A stretch of 64,000 bases of DNA from CAZDET01 sp964504335 (GCA_964504335.1 CAZDET010000001.1:1-64000), one strand, 5' to 3'. Positions 26,195-36,199 are shown, numbered from the stretch's first letter. The notes: generated by a model from the letters alone, not told the origin. Program-made: numbers and translations.

Positions 26195-27406
26195 ATGTCC
26201 TACGCAACAACTGGAACCTTGAGGTCCCACCCCACTCTTAATGCCCAGGCGCTCTTCTCTGCCGCCGAAGACTTTCTCACACAGTACTACCACGCGATTC
26301 ACCGGCCCGACGAACTGCCGAAGCGCCTCGAGCGCGTGCGCCAGATTATTGAGGAAACCGGTACGTACACCCACACCGAAGAGGAATTGACGTACGGTGC
26401 CAGGGTTGCCTGGCGCAACAGCAACCGCTGCATTGGCCGCATTTACTGGGCCAGTTTGAAGGTGCGCGATTGCCGTCACATTTATCGGCCCGAGGATGCC
26501 TTTGCCTCCTTGGAAGAGCATCTTGACTTTGCTTTCAACGGCGGAAAGATTCGCAATACGATCAGCATTTTTGCGCCCCTGTCGCCTACCAACGATCCTC
26601 CGCTGCTCATTCTCAACGATCAGCTCATTCGCTATGCCGGCTACACACAGGCTGATGGCACGATTGTCGGCGATCCTTCCCAGGTCGAATTCACCAATCT
26701 ATGCCAACGCCTGGGCTGGGAAGGAACTGGGACCCATTTCGACGTACTTCCCGTTGTCTTTCAACTACCCGACGGCTCCCACCAGTTTTTTGAGTGGCCT
26801 TCGGTGGAAGAGGTCGTGATTCGCCATCCGGAATACGATTGGTTCGAATCCTTGAACCTAAAGTGGCACTCCCTACCGGTTATTTCCAGCATGACCCTAG
26901 AAATTGGTGGAATCCTCTACCCAATGTCGCCATTCAACGGCTGGTATATGGTTACGGAGGTGGGCAGCCGCAACTTCGGCGACGCCGACCGGTACAACCT
27001 CCTGCCAACAGTTGCCGAACACATGGGCCTCGACATCAACCGCACCGACAATCTTTGGAAAGACCGGGCACTGACTGAATTGAATACCGCGGTGCTGTAC
27101 TCCTATAAAGCTGACGGGGTTTCCATGCTGGATCATCATACCGCAGCCGAATTATTTCTCCAATTCGAACGCTCCGAGGAGCGCCGTGGCCGGCCCGTAG
27201 AAGCAGACTGGACGTGGATCGTTCCGCCTACCGCCGGCTCTACTATGGATGTTTATCACCGCGAGTATTCCAACGTGGTGAAGAGCCCCAACTATTTCTA
27301 CCGCACCCATCCGTCGGCGGAAGCTCCGTCGAAAAAGGAATCGCGCTGCCCCTTCCACATGGCACACCGCGAACGGGAAATCGAACAATCCGTTTCCAAC
27401 GACTAG
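26195..27406 (+). CDS. nos: Bacterial nitric oxide synthase, oxygenase domain
   Basis: A 403-residue protein that matches the oxygenase domain of nitric oxide synthase, which oxidises L-arginine to citrulline and NO. Heme-thiolate block: VAWRNSNRCIGRIYW with Cys79 as the axial ligand. Substrate and pterin region: PFNGWYMVTEVGSRNFGDAD, whose Glu should bind the arginine guanidinium; then DNLWKDRALTELNTAVLYSY, DHHTAAELFLQFE and DWTWIVPPTAGSTM. There is no reductase domain, as in other bacterial NOS, so electrons come from host flavodoxin/ferredoxin reductases. The C-terminus carries an extra tail of about 30 residues with CPFH, which looks like a heme-regulatory Cys-Pro motif. The stop codon overlaps the stop of the convergent adhesin gene. 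Confidence 0.95.
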   Translation: MSYATTGTLRSHPTLNAQALFSAAEDFLTQYYHAIHRPDELPKRLERVRQIIEETGTYTHTEEELTYGARVAWRNSNRCIGRIYWASLKVRDCRHIYRPEDAFASLEEHLDFAFNGGKIRNTISIFAPLSPTNDPPLLILNDQLIRYAGYTQADGTIVGDPSQVEFTNLCQRLGWEGTGTHFDVLPVVFQLPDGSHQFFEWPSVEEVVIRHPEYDWFESLNLKWHSLPVISSMTLEIGGILYPMSPFNGWYMVTEVGSRNFGDADRYNLLPTVAEHMGLDINRTDNLWKDRALTELNTAVLYSYKADGVSMLDHHTAAELFLQFERSEERRGRPVEADWTWIVPPTAGSTMDVYHREYSNVVKSPNYFYRTHPSAEAPSKKESRCPFHMAHREREIEQSVSND

Positions 27407-30400
27407 CGCTTTAGTACGACATCCCCGTATACCACTTCCCGACTGCCGTCTTCCAGTACCACTTCGAGTTGGTATACGAAGACGGCAGGATTGAGGGAGG
27501 TACCATTCAGTGTACCATCCCAACCCGAGGTGGGATCGTTGGGCAGGAAGTTTTCATTTTGGAATACGAGATTTCCCCAGCGGTCGAATATCCGCAGAAA
27601 GATTACTTCTACCACCTCCGGTCCGGCGAAGGGAAAGAATCGGTCATTTCGGCCATCGCTGCCGGGACTGAATATATTGGGAACGAACAGGCGGGACTCC
27701 TTCACCACAAAGACCCTTACGATATCGGTGGCCCGGCAACCATTGGTGCTTACAACCGTCAGCTGATAAGCGTAATTCGTTTCGGGCCGGATGACCTGAT
27801 TGAGGGCAGCAGCATCGGATAGCGGGCCACTGGTTTCCCAGAAAAAGGTGTCTATAATGCCTCCCTGAATTTGCGGCAGCCATTCCACCGAATCCCCTAA
27901 CCGGATTTCCACATCCGGTCCTAACTCTACTTCAATGCTATCGGGGGGAGGAATTTCAAACGCAGTCATCGCTTCGCAGCCATCCTGATCTACGACTTGT
28001 AGATTGTAGGTTCCCACGGGAAGGTCTTCATATAGGAGCCGGTCGCTCTGAGGCCCGTTGTCGATGCGGTAGCGATAAGGCGGATTGCCTCCTTCTATCC
28101 CAAATAACAGGAGTCCGCCGCGGGGGCTATCGCCACAGGAAGTGGGCAACACCTCAAAATCGACCCGGGTAATGGGATTGGCATCGGCCGTGAGGAAAAC
28201 GCTATCCGTCTGGCTGCAACCGGTGCGGGTATCCAGCACCTCGAGCACGTACCAACCGGGTTCGCTAGCCAGTGCCAGGATAGAATCTGCGGGGCCTTCC
28301 AGGCGACCGTCCCGGCTCGTCCAGGTATAGGTCATGTCCCCATTCCGCGTGGAACGGCTGCCGTCGAGCAGGCGGGGATTCCCATCGCATCCAAGTGGGC
28401 TGGGTGGATCGATCACTACTTCGGGAAGGACGCGATTGGCAACTACCATTCGCTCCAAGCTGTTGCTGCATCCCGTTGTGCTATCGGTTACGTCAAGTTG
28501 GTAGCGGCCCGGTTCCGAAACACTGACATCCGGGGTGGTTGCAATTACCTGGTTGTCGGGGCCCCTCCACTGAAACTGCACCTGCCCACTCGCACCGGGT
28601 ACGGCGGCGCTAAGCAGCACTGTTTGCCGGTCGCAGGTCAGCGTATTTGGTTGGTTGGCCTGTACGGGGGGAAGGCTGCGTTCCGCTCCGAGATTAAAGG
28701 TGAGGGTGTCGCGGCAAAAATTGCCAAGATCTTGCACAATGAGCCGGTAGGTGCCCGTGGAGCGAGCGATATTGATTGGGGTACCGTTGCTTTCCAACTG
28801 CCCTCCTCCGGCCAGCGCCTGCCAGGTGTAGGACAGGGGCAATCCAGTAGCAGCAACCGATCCGGAGGCATCGAGTACTACGCTATCGGCCAGGCAGGTG
28901 AAGCGCAGTTCATCGAGGTCATTGATTTGTATATCCGGTCGTCGCTTGTCTTCTTCTACCCGGATTGCGTTTAGTACGGCGCATTGATTTACCGGATCGG
29001 TGGTCGTCAAAAGGTAAATGCCTCCACTTTCTACTAATGGGGAGGCCGTCTCCCCTCCGTTTAGCAGCATACCCGACTGAGTATTCCACCGGAAGCGCGC
29101 CTGGCCGCTTACTGTCTGTACCTGGGCGGAAAGGCGGGTGCGGTCGTTTCCACAGTTCAGCGGAGCCGCCTGGTTAATCACCACCTGTGGGGCTTCCCGG
29201 TCGCGAAATACCTCGACGCTGTCCGTAGCGGAGCATCCATTGCGTGTATCCGTTACTTCCAAGTGGTAGCGCCCCGGAGCGAACACGTAGGGCTGAGGCG
29301 TGTCCGCCTCCCCGACCGGCAGTCCGGAGGCATTCGTCCACAGGTAGGTTAAGCCTATTGAATCGCCTGCTGCATTGCGTCCGAATCCGGATAAAAGCAG
29401 GCTATCTACTCCACAGAACAGGGTATCCCCAACGCCCGCTTCAGCAGTTGGATCCACCCGGCCATCGGTGACATTTACAAAAAAACTATTCGGACACTGG
29501 GTCTGGTTATCAATCAGTTGAAAGCGATAGCGGCCCGGAGTATCAACCGTCAGCGTATTGCCCTCTACACACGTTCCGGGTAAGATGGTATTGCCGTTAG
29601 CGGCACACCATTCCGCCCGGTAATCTCCCTGCACAGGGAGCGCAGCCTGTAGATCGACTGCAGCAGCCCGGCAAGTAATGCTGGTATCCGGTAACGGAAC
29701 GATAGGCGGCAGGGCATCGCGGGCGATGAGGCGCACTGTATCCGTTGCTGTACACCCATTCCGGCTTTCCTTCACGGTCAGCGTATACCTTCCTGCACAC
29801 CCGACCACCGGATTTAGGGTGTTGCCGCCTTCGATACAAAAAGCAACGGGCCCCGACCAGGAGTAGCGAATGGATTGACCGGTGCTCGATCCCGCACCGT
29901 TAAACGATGCGAAATTGTTATCGCAATCGATGGTTGCTGCGGGCCCGGCTTCCGCGATGGGCGTAATGGTATCATAAGCCACTACCAGGGTACTATCAGC
30001 AGTGCAACCCGTCTTCGGATCCCGTACGGTGAGTCGGTAGGTGCCCTCTGCCTGTACTTGAAGCAATCGGTTGGTGCCTAGTTCATTTCCTGTATTATCC
30101 CTCCACTGGTATTCCAGCGCCAGCAGCTCAGGAGGAGCGTCAAATAGCCCCAGCGTTACTGCGGTGCTATCGCAGGTGAGAAAGCGATCGGGACCAATTG
30201 GCACTCTGGGCGGTTCGGTGGTGGCCACTACCTGTGCTCCACGCGTCGTGGTAAAGCCTTGCGTATCGGTGGCTTGCAGCAGATACTGCCCCGGTTGGTC
30301 TGCCAGGTAGGTCAGCTGAGTTGCGCCGGGAATGGGGGTTCCCTCGAAAAACCACTGCAGCGTACATCCGTCACAATCATCGCAGAAGGAGCCGGCCAGA

Positions 30401-33400
30401 CTGACGCTGGTTACCTGGCAGGTAAGTGTATCCGGCCGGTCGATTTCCAGGCAGGGATCACACTGCTGCTCGATCACGTCGACGCTATCCACGACGACGC
30501 AGCCGCGCTCGGTGTCCGTCACGGTGAGGTAGTAACGGCCCGTACGCTCTACCGTAATGATAGACGCTACGCTAGTACCAATGATGCCCGGCCCCGACCA
30601 TTGGTAGGTATATTCGGTAGCCGACGGATTCACAAAGCTTTCGATAATCACGTTCGGCTGCTCGCAGGGAAGGATGGGCGTGCTGAAGCCAACGGTTGGC
30701 GGGCTATTATCCTGCCGAACTACCACCTCATCGGTCGCCCGGCAACCATTACTGCTATTTCGCACCTCCAGGAAGTAAACATCACCCGTCTGAATCACTA
30801 CCGACGGTACCTGACTAATGGTATCGCCACTGATATTAATCCAAAGGTATTCGAAATTCCCCGCTCCCGGATCAGCGGCGGAAAGGATAGCCTGCGGTTC
30901 GTTACAGGTTAGCCGACGATCCAGGCCGGCATCGGCCAGGGGAGGAATGATATCCTCTTCGATCTCCACGAAAGTGGTATCGCTGATATCGAGTGCCGTA
31001 TTGCGGATCACCAGCCCGTATGTACCCGGGCACAACACGCGGGCGCGCAGGTCGTCAGGATCGTCATCGAACAAACAGTTGGGCTGACTGGATAGCCATT
31101 CGACCTCCAATGGGCCTCCCGAAAAGGAAAACCGGCCATCAAGTACTACTTCGGTTTGATCACAAGTCAGCGGATCGGGAGGGAGCAGCGTCGCAAGCAC
31201 CTGACAATCAGGCACTACCTCGGTATAGGCCGTATCGGAGCAGGTAGCGCCGAGATTGGTAATAATCATAGTATAGTTACCAATCCCCATTACCTCCGGA
31301 TTGGTGGCGGGTAGATTAATGGGGCCCCCCTCGTACAACCACTCGACCAGCCCACCGGAACTCCCCTCGGTGGAAAGAACCACTGACCCGGAGGCACAGG
31401 GCAAGGCTACAGTATCGGGCAGTTGAGCTACAATTTCATTCGGAATAGTCTCCACTTCCACCGAATCGCGGCCGATGCAGCCGTTATCCAGGTTTTCGAC
31501 CGCCAGCCCATACATTCCGGTGCACTCCGCCTGAGTAACTAGTTCGTCAGCCGGACCAACCAGGCAAGGCCCCGTCCAAGTGATGGCAAAATTATCGGGC
31601 AATTGAGTCGTGCTTCCATTCAGTTCGGTTATGGGACTGGCACAACCAATGCCCGGCTCTCCGCTAATCCGTACCAACGGCGCATTTTGCTCGGCCCGAA
31701 CAACTGCTCCGGAAGTGGTAGAGCAACCGTTGCGCCTATCCTCTACGGTCAGTTCGAAGATACCTTGCTCGGCTACGGATAACTGCAACTCCTCTCCCAG
31801 GATCTCGGAGCTCCCCACCTTGCGCCAGGTGTACTGGAAAAAATTCCCCGCACTTGTGGAAGGACCACCAAGCAGGACACTCGGCTGGCGGCAGTCGAGG
31901 GTTCGGTCCGGACCCGCATCGGCAATCGGAGCGACTGTATCCGCTGCGACCGATACTGCCAGCGAATCGCTGCAGCCATTATCCGAACGACTTACCTGTA
32001 GTTGGTACGTACCCGCCTGGTCGGCTGTTTGATTGGGGGCGCTGCCAAGTAAGCCGTCAGGCCCCGACCACTGATAGGTCAGGCTTCCGCCGGATGACGT
32101 CGCGGTTCCCTCCAGAAGAACTTCCGCTCGATTGCAGTTCAACACTTCAAATGGTGCAATAGCAAGGTTGATACCGGCACTATCGGCCACTACCGCCACG
32201 CTATCCATTGCCGTGCAGCCGCTACCGGTGTTGAGCACCTCTAAGAAGTAAGTCCCCGCACAGCTCACGAGTGCCTCTAAACCATCCGGACTGGGTTGAA
32301 TGCAGGGGCCAATCCATTGGTAGGTAAAATTGGTACCCTGGCTGGAAGTGCCAATGGAAAGGGTGGTTGTCGGTTGCGCACAGCTAATGACTACTGCCCC
32401 TTCAATGGCAGCAGCGGGCAGTTGAGCATCACTTGCTACCGCCACGCTCGCTTGCGAGGTACACTCGGTGATGGTATCCCGAAGCAGCAATTGATACGTG
32501 CCAATGCGCGTTGCGGTAGCGGTAGCTTCGTCGGTAGGTCCGGATAAGTTGCCGTCGGTAGTTATCCATTCGAAGCGCACATCCGGCCCTGCTACCGAAT
32601 TGCTCCCATCGAGCAACACGGAAGTGCGTATACAATCCAGATTGACCGGCGGCACAATTTGAGCCATAGGGGCGGTAAAGGTATCCCGAACCTCTACCCG
32701 ACCAATCGATTGGCAGCCGTTTTCCGACCGGCGGACCAGCACTTGATACCTACCGGGCTGTTCGGCAGTAATACTTTGGCTACTGGGGTTGCCTGCAATC
32801 TGACCATCCGTTGTAGACCATTGGATGAAGGGAGTGGCTCCACCCTCGGAAACCTGTACTTCTATCGGCCGGGAAGCATTAGCACAATTGATCAATCCGG
32901 GCTCGGGCAGGAATAGAGCAGGGCGAAGCGTGTCGACCGCAATTTCGACTGAAGCACTATCCACACAGGCGGTAGCAACGTTGCGGACAGTGAGTTGATA
33001 CCTGCCTCCCCGCGCTACCGTCAAGGAGCGGGTCTGGTCGGGAAGGACCTGATTATCCAGCGACCATTCGTATGCGATTGAAGGCCCCTGAGCAGTAGCT
33101 CTTCCCCCGAGCGTCGCTTCCGGCTGCGCACAGGTGAGCGTTGCCGGAGGTCCGATATCGACTACCGGAAGCTGCCGCACATCCGAAACGGTAACCTGGG
33201 CGCTATCCCGGCAACCGGTAACCTGGTTTTCAACCAGCAGTTGGTAGGTGCCGGGCAGATCGATAACGGCCGTCAGTGAATCGGTTGCACCGACCAGGCG
33301 GCCATCGGTCGTCGTCCAATTATAGACAAAATCCGCCCCTGCGGAGGTATTGCTTCCCCCGAGGACAAGAGTGGTATCCGCACAACCAAATACCTGATTT

Positions 33401-35094
33401 GGACCGGCATCCGCCTCAATATTGACCCGTTCATCCAGGATGGTTATGGTTGATTCATCCGTGCATGCCACTCCGTTCAGACGGTCGGTTACTTCCAGGC
33501 GGTACGTTCCGGCCTGACCAACCATTTGTTGAGCCGACGTACCGATGAGATTATCGAAGGGATCAAACCATCGGTATTCGATGGCTCCTACGCTGCTCGA
33601 AGCGGACGCATCGAGCGTTACGCTGGGGCTGAAGCAGGTTATTGGCCCAAGGCCCTGTACGTCCACCTGCGGTGCCAAAACAGTTAAATCCAAACGAACG
33701 ACACTATCACAGCCCACCGCTGACACCAACGTATCTACGAATACTCCCGTCGAAGTATAGTCGATGCCATTAATCGATACGGACTCACCGGGACAAATGA
33801 CCGCTTCCAAATCTGTCTGAATGGGATCAAGCACGGTCAGATCGAGCGTTACAATGCTGTCGCAACCATTAGCCGATGAAAGGGTATCGACAAATACACC
33901 CGTGGTCGAATAAGTTTGGGTCCCAACTTGCACCTGCTCCCCGGCGCAAATGGTAGTGTCCAGGCCGACACGATTTTCGGCCAACACCAGTAGATCGAGC
34001 TGCACGATACTATCGCAACTGGTTGCAGTAAGTAAATCGACCAGATACGTCCCCGTGGTATTGAAGGACATGGTGCCGACGGTTACACTTTCACCCGGGC
34101 AAATAACCGAATCGATTACGGTAGTATCCGGCACGGGATAAATGGTAACGAGTTGGCAGTTTGGGGTGATCTCTCCACACAAACTTGGCGTATCACTTTC
34201 CAGATCAGCCCGGAGATCCGCAATGGTGAGTACACCATCCGGGGCGGGTAGATTGGTAAATTCTTCCCGCAGATACGACAGCCCGCAAAGGGTGTAGGTT
34301 CCGGCACTATAACCACGCAAATCCAACACCGAATCCGTTGCCGTGTAAATACCGTCGCGGGCAATGAGATAGGTATACCCGTACTCCAGGCTATCGGCCC
34401 GGGGTAATGCAAAAAACGGCTCCGTTTGGAGCTCCAGGGTATCGGCGCCTTGGCAAGCTTCCAGGTCGGGTGCATTGAGATCGCCGGCGAAAGCGAAGCA
34501 ACAATCCACTCCGGTTTCGTCACAAAATTGAATGCGGAAATAGGTAATTGCCCCAGCTTGAAAGGGGCGGGTACCCGTCACTTGTATCGTCCAATCCCCA
34601 TTGACCGCCCCATTATTGAAGTCTTCGAGATCGCCGGTAGCCGGGTAGTACGACCCGGTGTAGGTGCCTCCGGCTCGCCAATTGAAGTCCTGGTTGTTGT
34701 TCCAACGGTCGAGTAGGCCGCTATCCGGCTCTACCAGTTCGGAGGCCGGCAAAAATTCGATGAACCACCGGGTGCTTTGCGTGGAGTTGCCGTTTTCAAT
34801 CGTCGATATGGGCCCTACCAGCTCTACCGTTTGCCCCGATGGAGCAGTCAGTTCAATGGATAATTTATCGACGTATTGGTGAAGAAAGTGAAGCTCAATG
34901 CCGCAGACTCCTTGCATCGGATCGGCAAGGTCATCGTTTTGATAGTCAGCTACGGTGAGCGTATAAGCGGCGGTAGCGGCACCGGGATTGATCGGACGGG
35001 GAATGGACAGGGTGTCGAGGATCCCACAACTCTGCGCCTGCAACCAGATCGGACTGCCAATGACCAACGAGCAAAGCAGTAACCATTTTCCCAT
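27403..35094 (-). CDS. Giant repeat adhesin with gliding-motility C-terminal domain (T9SS cargo)
   Basis: A 2563-residue secreted protein. Order: signal peptide (MGKWLLLCSLVIGSPIWLQA); a P/proprotein-convertase-like domain (about 25-195, ending in NGDWTIQVTGTRPF); a linker; three copies of a ~45-residue unit ending GCDSIVxLDLTVL (about 325-470); then about 22 copies of an ~85-95-residue Ig/PKD-like unit. Each unit ends in G(T/R)YxLxVxDxxxGC and has a second Cys near its start, suggesting one disulfide per repeat. A SprB-like unit (VGTYNLQVVDQDGC) follows. The last ~90 residues form the gliding-motility-associated C-terminal domain (NIFSPGSDGRNDRF, FDRWGNLVFQNENF, YGDVVLKR), the type B sorting signal that sends proteins through the T9SS. 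Role: surface adhesin. The 3' end overlaps the nos stop. Confidence 0.92.
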   Translation of the reverse strand: MGKWLLLCSLVIGSPIWLQAQSCGILDTLSIPRPINPGAATAAYTLTVADYQNDDLADPMQGVCGIELHFLHQYVDKLSIELTAPSGQTVELVGPISTIENGNSTQSTRWFIEFLPASELVEPDSGLLDRWNNNQDFNWRAGGTYTGSYYPATGDLEDFNNGAVNGDWTIQVTGTRPFQAGAITYFRIQFCDETGVDCCFAFAGDLNAPDLEACQGADTLELQTEPFFALPRADSLEYGYTYLIARDGIYTATDSVLDLRGYSAGTYTLCGLSYLREEFTNLPAPDGVLTIADLRADLESDTPSLCGEITPNCQLVTIYPVPDTTVIDSVICPGESVTVGTMSFNTTGTYLVDLLTATSCDSIVQLDLLVLAENRVGLDTTICAGEQVQVGTQTYSTTGVFVDTLSSANGCDSIVTLDLTVLDPIQTDLEAVICPGESVSINGIDYTSTGVFVDTLVSAVGCDSVVRLDLTVLAPQVDVQGLGPITCFSPSVTLDASASSSVGAIEYRWFDPFDNLIGTSAQQMVGQAGTYRLEVTDRLNGVACTDESTITILDERVNIEADAGPNQVFGCADTTLVLGGSNTSAGADFVYNWTTTDGRLVGATDSLTAVIDLPGTYQLLVENQVTGCRDSAQVTVSDVRQLPVVDIGPPATLTCAQPEATLGGRATAQGPSIAYEWSLDNQVLPDQTRSLTVARGGRYQLTVRNVATACVDSASVEIAVDTLRPALFLPEPGLINCANASRPIEVQVSEGGATPFIQWSTTDGQIAGNPSSQSITAEQPGRYQVLVRRSENGCQSIGRVEVRDTFTAPMAQIVPPVNLDCIRTSVLLDGSNSVAGPDVRFEWITTDGNLSGPTDEATATATRIGTYQLLLRDTITECTSQASVAVASDAQLPAAAIEGAVVISCAQPTTTLSIGTSSQGTNFTYQWIGPCIQPSPDGLEALVSCAGTYFLEVLNTGSGCTAMDSVAVVADSAGINLAIAPFEVLNCNRAEVLLEGTATSSGGSLTYQWSGPDGLLGSAPNQTADQAGTYQLQVSRSDNGCSDSLAVSVAADTVAPIADAGPDRTLDCRQPSVLLGGPSTSAGNFFQYTWRKVGSSEILGEELQLSVAEQGIFELTVEDRRNGCSTTSGAVVRAEQNAPLVRISGEPGIGCASPITELNGSTTQLPDNFAITWTGPCLVGPADELVTQAECTGMYGLAVENLDNGCIGRDSVEVETIPNEIVAQLPDTVALPCASGSVVLSTEGSSGGLVEWLYEGGPINLPATNPEVMGIGNYTMIITNLGATCSDTAYTEVVPDCQVLATLLPPDPLTCDQTEVVLDGRFSFSGGPLEVEWLSSQPNCLFDDDPDDLRARVLCPGTYGLVIRNTALDISDTTFVEIEEDIIPPLADAGLDRRLTCNEPQAILSAADPGAGNFEYLWINISGDTISQVPSVVIQTGDVYFLEVRNSSNGCRATDEVVVRQDNSPPTVGFSTPILPCEQPNVIIESFVNPSATEYTYQWSGPGIIGTSVASIITVERTGRYYLTVTDTERGCVVVDSVDVIEQQCDPCLEIDRPDTLTCQVTSVSLAGSFCDDCDGCTLQWFFEGTPIPGATQLTYLADQPGQYLLQATDTQGFTTTRGAQVVATTEPPRVPIGPDRFLTCDSTAVTLGLFDAPPELLALEYQWRDNTGNELGTNRLLQVQAEGTYRLTVRDPKTGCTADSTLVVAYDTITPIAEAGPAATIDCDNNFASFNGAGSSTGQSIRYSWSGPVAFCIEGGNTLNPVVGCAGRYTLTVKESRNGCTATDTVRLIARDALPPIVPLPDTSITCRAAAVDLQAALPVQGDYRAEWCAANGNTILPGTCVEGNTLTVDTPGRYRFQLIDNQTQCPNSFFVNVTDGRVDPTAEAGVGDTLFCGVDSLLLSGFGRNAAGDSIGLTYLWTNASGLPVGEADTPQPYVFAPGRYHLEVTDTRNGCSATDSVEVFRDREAPQVVINQAAPLNCGNDRTRLSAQVQTVSGQARFRWNTQSGMLLNGGETASPLVESGGIYLLTTTDPVNQCAVLNAIRVEEDKRRPDIQINDLDELRFTCLADSVVLDASGSVAATGLPLSYTWQALAGGGQLESNGTPINIARSTGTYRLIVQDLGNFCRDTLTFNLGAERSLPPVQANQPNTLTCDRQTVLLSAAVPGASGQVQFQWRGPDNQVIATTPDVSVSEPGRYQLDVTDSTTGCSNSLERMVVANRVLPEVVIDPPSPLGCDGNPRLLDGSRSTRNGDMTYTWTSRDGRLEGPADSILALASEPGWYVLEVLDTRTGCSQTDSVFLTADANPITRVDFEVLPTSCGDSPRGGLLLFGIEGGNPPYRYRIDNGPQSDRLLYEDLPVGTYNLQVVDQDGCEAMTAFEIPPPDSIEVELGPDVEIRLGDSVEWLPQIQGGIIDTFFWETSGPLSDAAALNQVIRPETNYAYQLTVVSTNGCRATDIVRVFVVKESRLFVPNIFSPGSDGRNDRFFPFAGPEVVEVIFLRIFDRWGNLVFQNENFLPNDPTSGWDGTLNGTSLNPAVFVYQLEVVLEDGSREVVYGDVVLKR

Positions 35095-35164
35095 GCAAAT
35101 GTATACTCTATGTTCTTGGGATGGTACCGACCGACGCCCCAGCTAGCGACTCCGATCGGACCCA

Positions 35165-35183
35165 TACCACGGCGGCCGTGGTA
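35165..35183 (-). promoter_or_regulatory. Perfect hairpin in the adhesin leader
   Basis: TACCACGGC and GCCGTGGTA form a 9-bp perfect inverted repeat around a single base. It falls between the putative -7 box (35200-35207, minus) and the adhesin ATG at 35094, so it would be in the mRNA leader. A second palindrome, TCCGATCGGA, is at 35151-35160. They may regulate translation or stability of the 7.7-kb message, or be operators. Confidence 0.45.
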
Positions 35184-35199
35184 CGGACTTAGCGATATT

Positions 35200-35207
35200 C
35201 AAAGATA
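35200..35207 (-). promoter_or_regulatory. Bacteroidota -7 element for the giant adhesin
   Basis: On the minus strand the sequence reads TATCTTTG, an exact TAnnTTTG match about 105 nt upstream of the adhesin start codon. A matching -33 box is not evident. Confidence 0.4.
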
Positions 35208-35359
35208 GGAAAAATTGCCTTCCGGCTTTGACTGCTAAAGCGCAAACGCCTCGATTGCGGTTTATAAGGTACCCGACTCATCGCCAAGATCACCTGCTCG
35301 TATTGTATAATCCATTGTGTGCGCCTTATCTTGTGTCACCAAATCAGAATACGTCAACT

Positions 35360-36199
35360 ATGCACGAGGACATGCTGGCCCCCGAGTTTCAGGACCTCCG
35401 GGCCGTAGCTGCCCAAAAATCGGCAGAATACACTCAAAATCAGCCGTTTCCGAACATCTATATCGATAACTTCTTCCAGCCGGAGTTTTTGAAGAAAGTA
35501 CTCGCAGAGTTTCCCGATCTCTCGCAGGAGAAAGACACCATTTTCTACAAAAACCCCAACGAAAACAAGCACGCCAGCAAAGGTGAGCAACAGTTCGGCC
35601 CCTGCACGCGCAAGTTGGTCCACTTCCTAAATTCCGAGGTCTTTCTGCGCTTTCTTCAAGAGCTGACCGGCATTGAAGAAGTCCTTATCCCCGATCCCTA
35701 CTTTGAAGGCGGTGGCTTCCACGAAATCAAGCCGGGGGGCTTCCTGAAAATCCACGTGGATTTTCACAAGCACCGGACAATGGGGCTGGATCGACGGTTG
35801 AATTTGTTGGTTTACCTCAACGAAGACTGGGAGGAATCGTACGGCGGCCACTTCGAACTCTGGGAACGCGACATGAGTACCGGAGTAGTTAAAATACTGC
35901 CGGTTTTTAACCGCATTGCCATGTTCTCTACCACAGGAGACAGTTGGCACGGGCATCCCGATCCGCTGACCTGCCCGCCCGACCGCAGCCGCCGATCCTT
36001 AGCCTTGTATTATTATACCAACGGGCGGCCCACCAGCGAGCTGAGTAAAAAAGACAGCAACCGGATTACAACGACCTTCGCTGACCGCAAAGGCATCGAC
36101 AGCGCTGAAATGCGCCGGTACAACAACCTGGTAAATCTTGCCAATCGGGTATTACCAGCCGGTGTCGTACGCGTGATCAAACAATTTCGCAATAAATAA
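35360..36199 (+). CDS. 2-oxoglutarate/Fe(II)-dependent oxygenase
   Basis: A 279-residue protein starting at the ATG at 35360 (MHEDMLAPEFQDLRAVAAQK). It resembles the prolyl-4-hydroxylase-like 2OG-Fe(II) oxygenases: N-terminal YIDNFFQPEFLKKVLAEFPD, the metal pair His-x-Asp in FLKIHVDFHKH (about 131-133), LLVYLNEDWEESYGGHFELW, the distal His in STTGDSWHGHPDPL, and the 2OG-binding Arg in DRSRRSLALYYYT. Such enzymes hydroxylate proteins or small molecules, and many Bacteroidota and surface-sugar loci carry them. The substrate cannot be told. It is divergent from the giant adhesin. Confidence 0.85.
   Translation: MHEDMLAPEFQDLRAVAAQKSAEYTQNQPFPNIYIDNFFQPEFLKKVLAEFPDLSQEKDTIFYKNPNENKHASKGEQQFGPCTRKLVHFLNSEVFLRFLQELTGIEEVLIPDPYFEGGGFHEIKPGGFLKIHVDFHKHRTMGLDRRLNLLVYLNEDWEESYGGHFELWERDMSTGVVKILPVFNRIAMFSTTGDSWHGHPDPLTCPPDRSRRSLALYYYTNGRPTSELSKKDSNRITTTFADRKGIDSAEMRRYNNLVNLANRVLPAGVVRVIKQFRNK

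Noticed and set aside
27469..35082. Many plus-strand frames of 60-217 codons opposite the giant adhesin
   Set aside because: They have no family features, mirror the repetitive adhesin codons, and lie wholly inside a continuous 2563-codon gene with clear domains.
27403..35094. CRISPR array, because of regular repeats
   Set aside because: The repeats are protein-level, about 270 bp long, diverged and in frame, with no spacers or cas genes.
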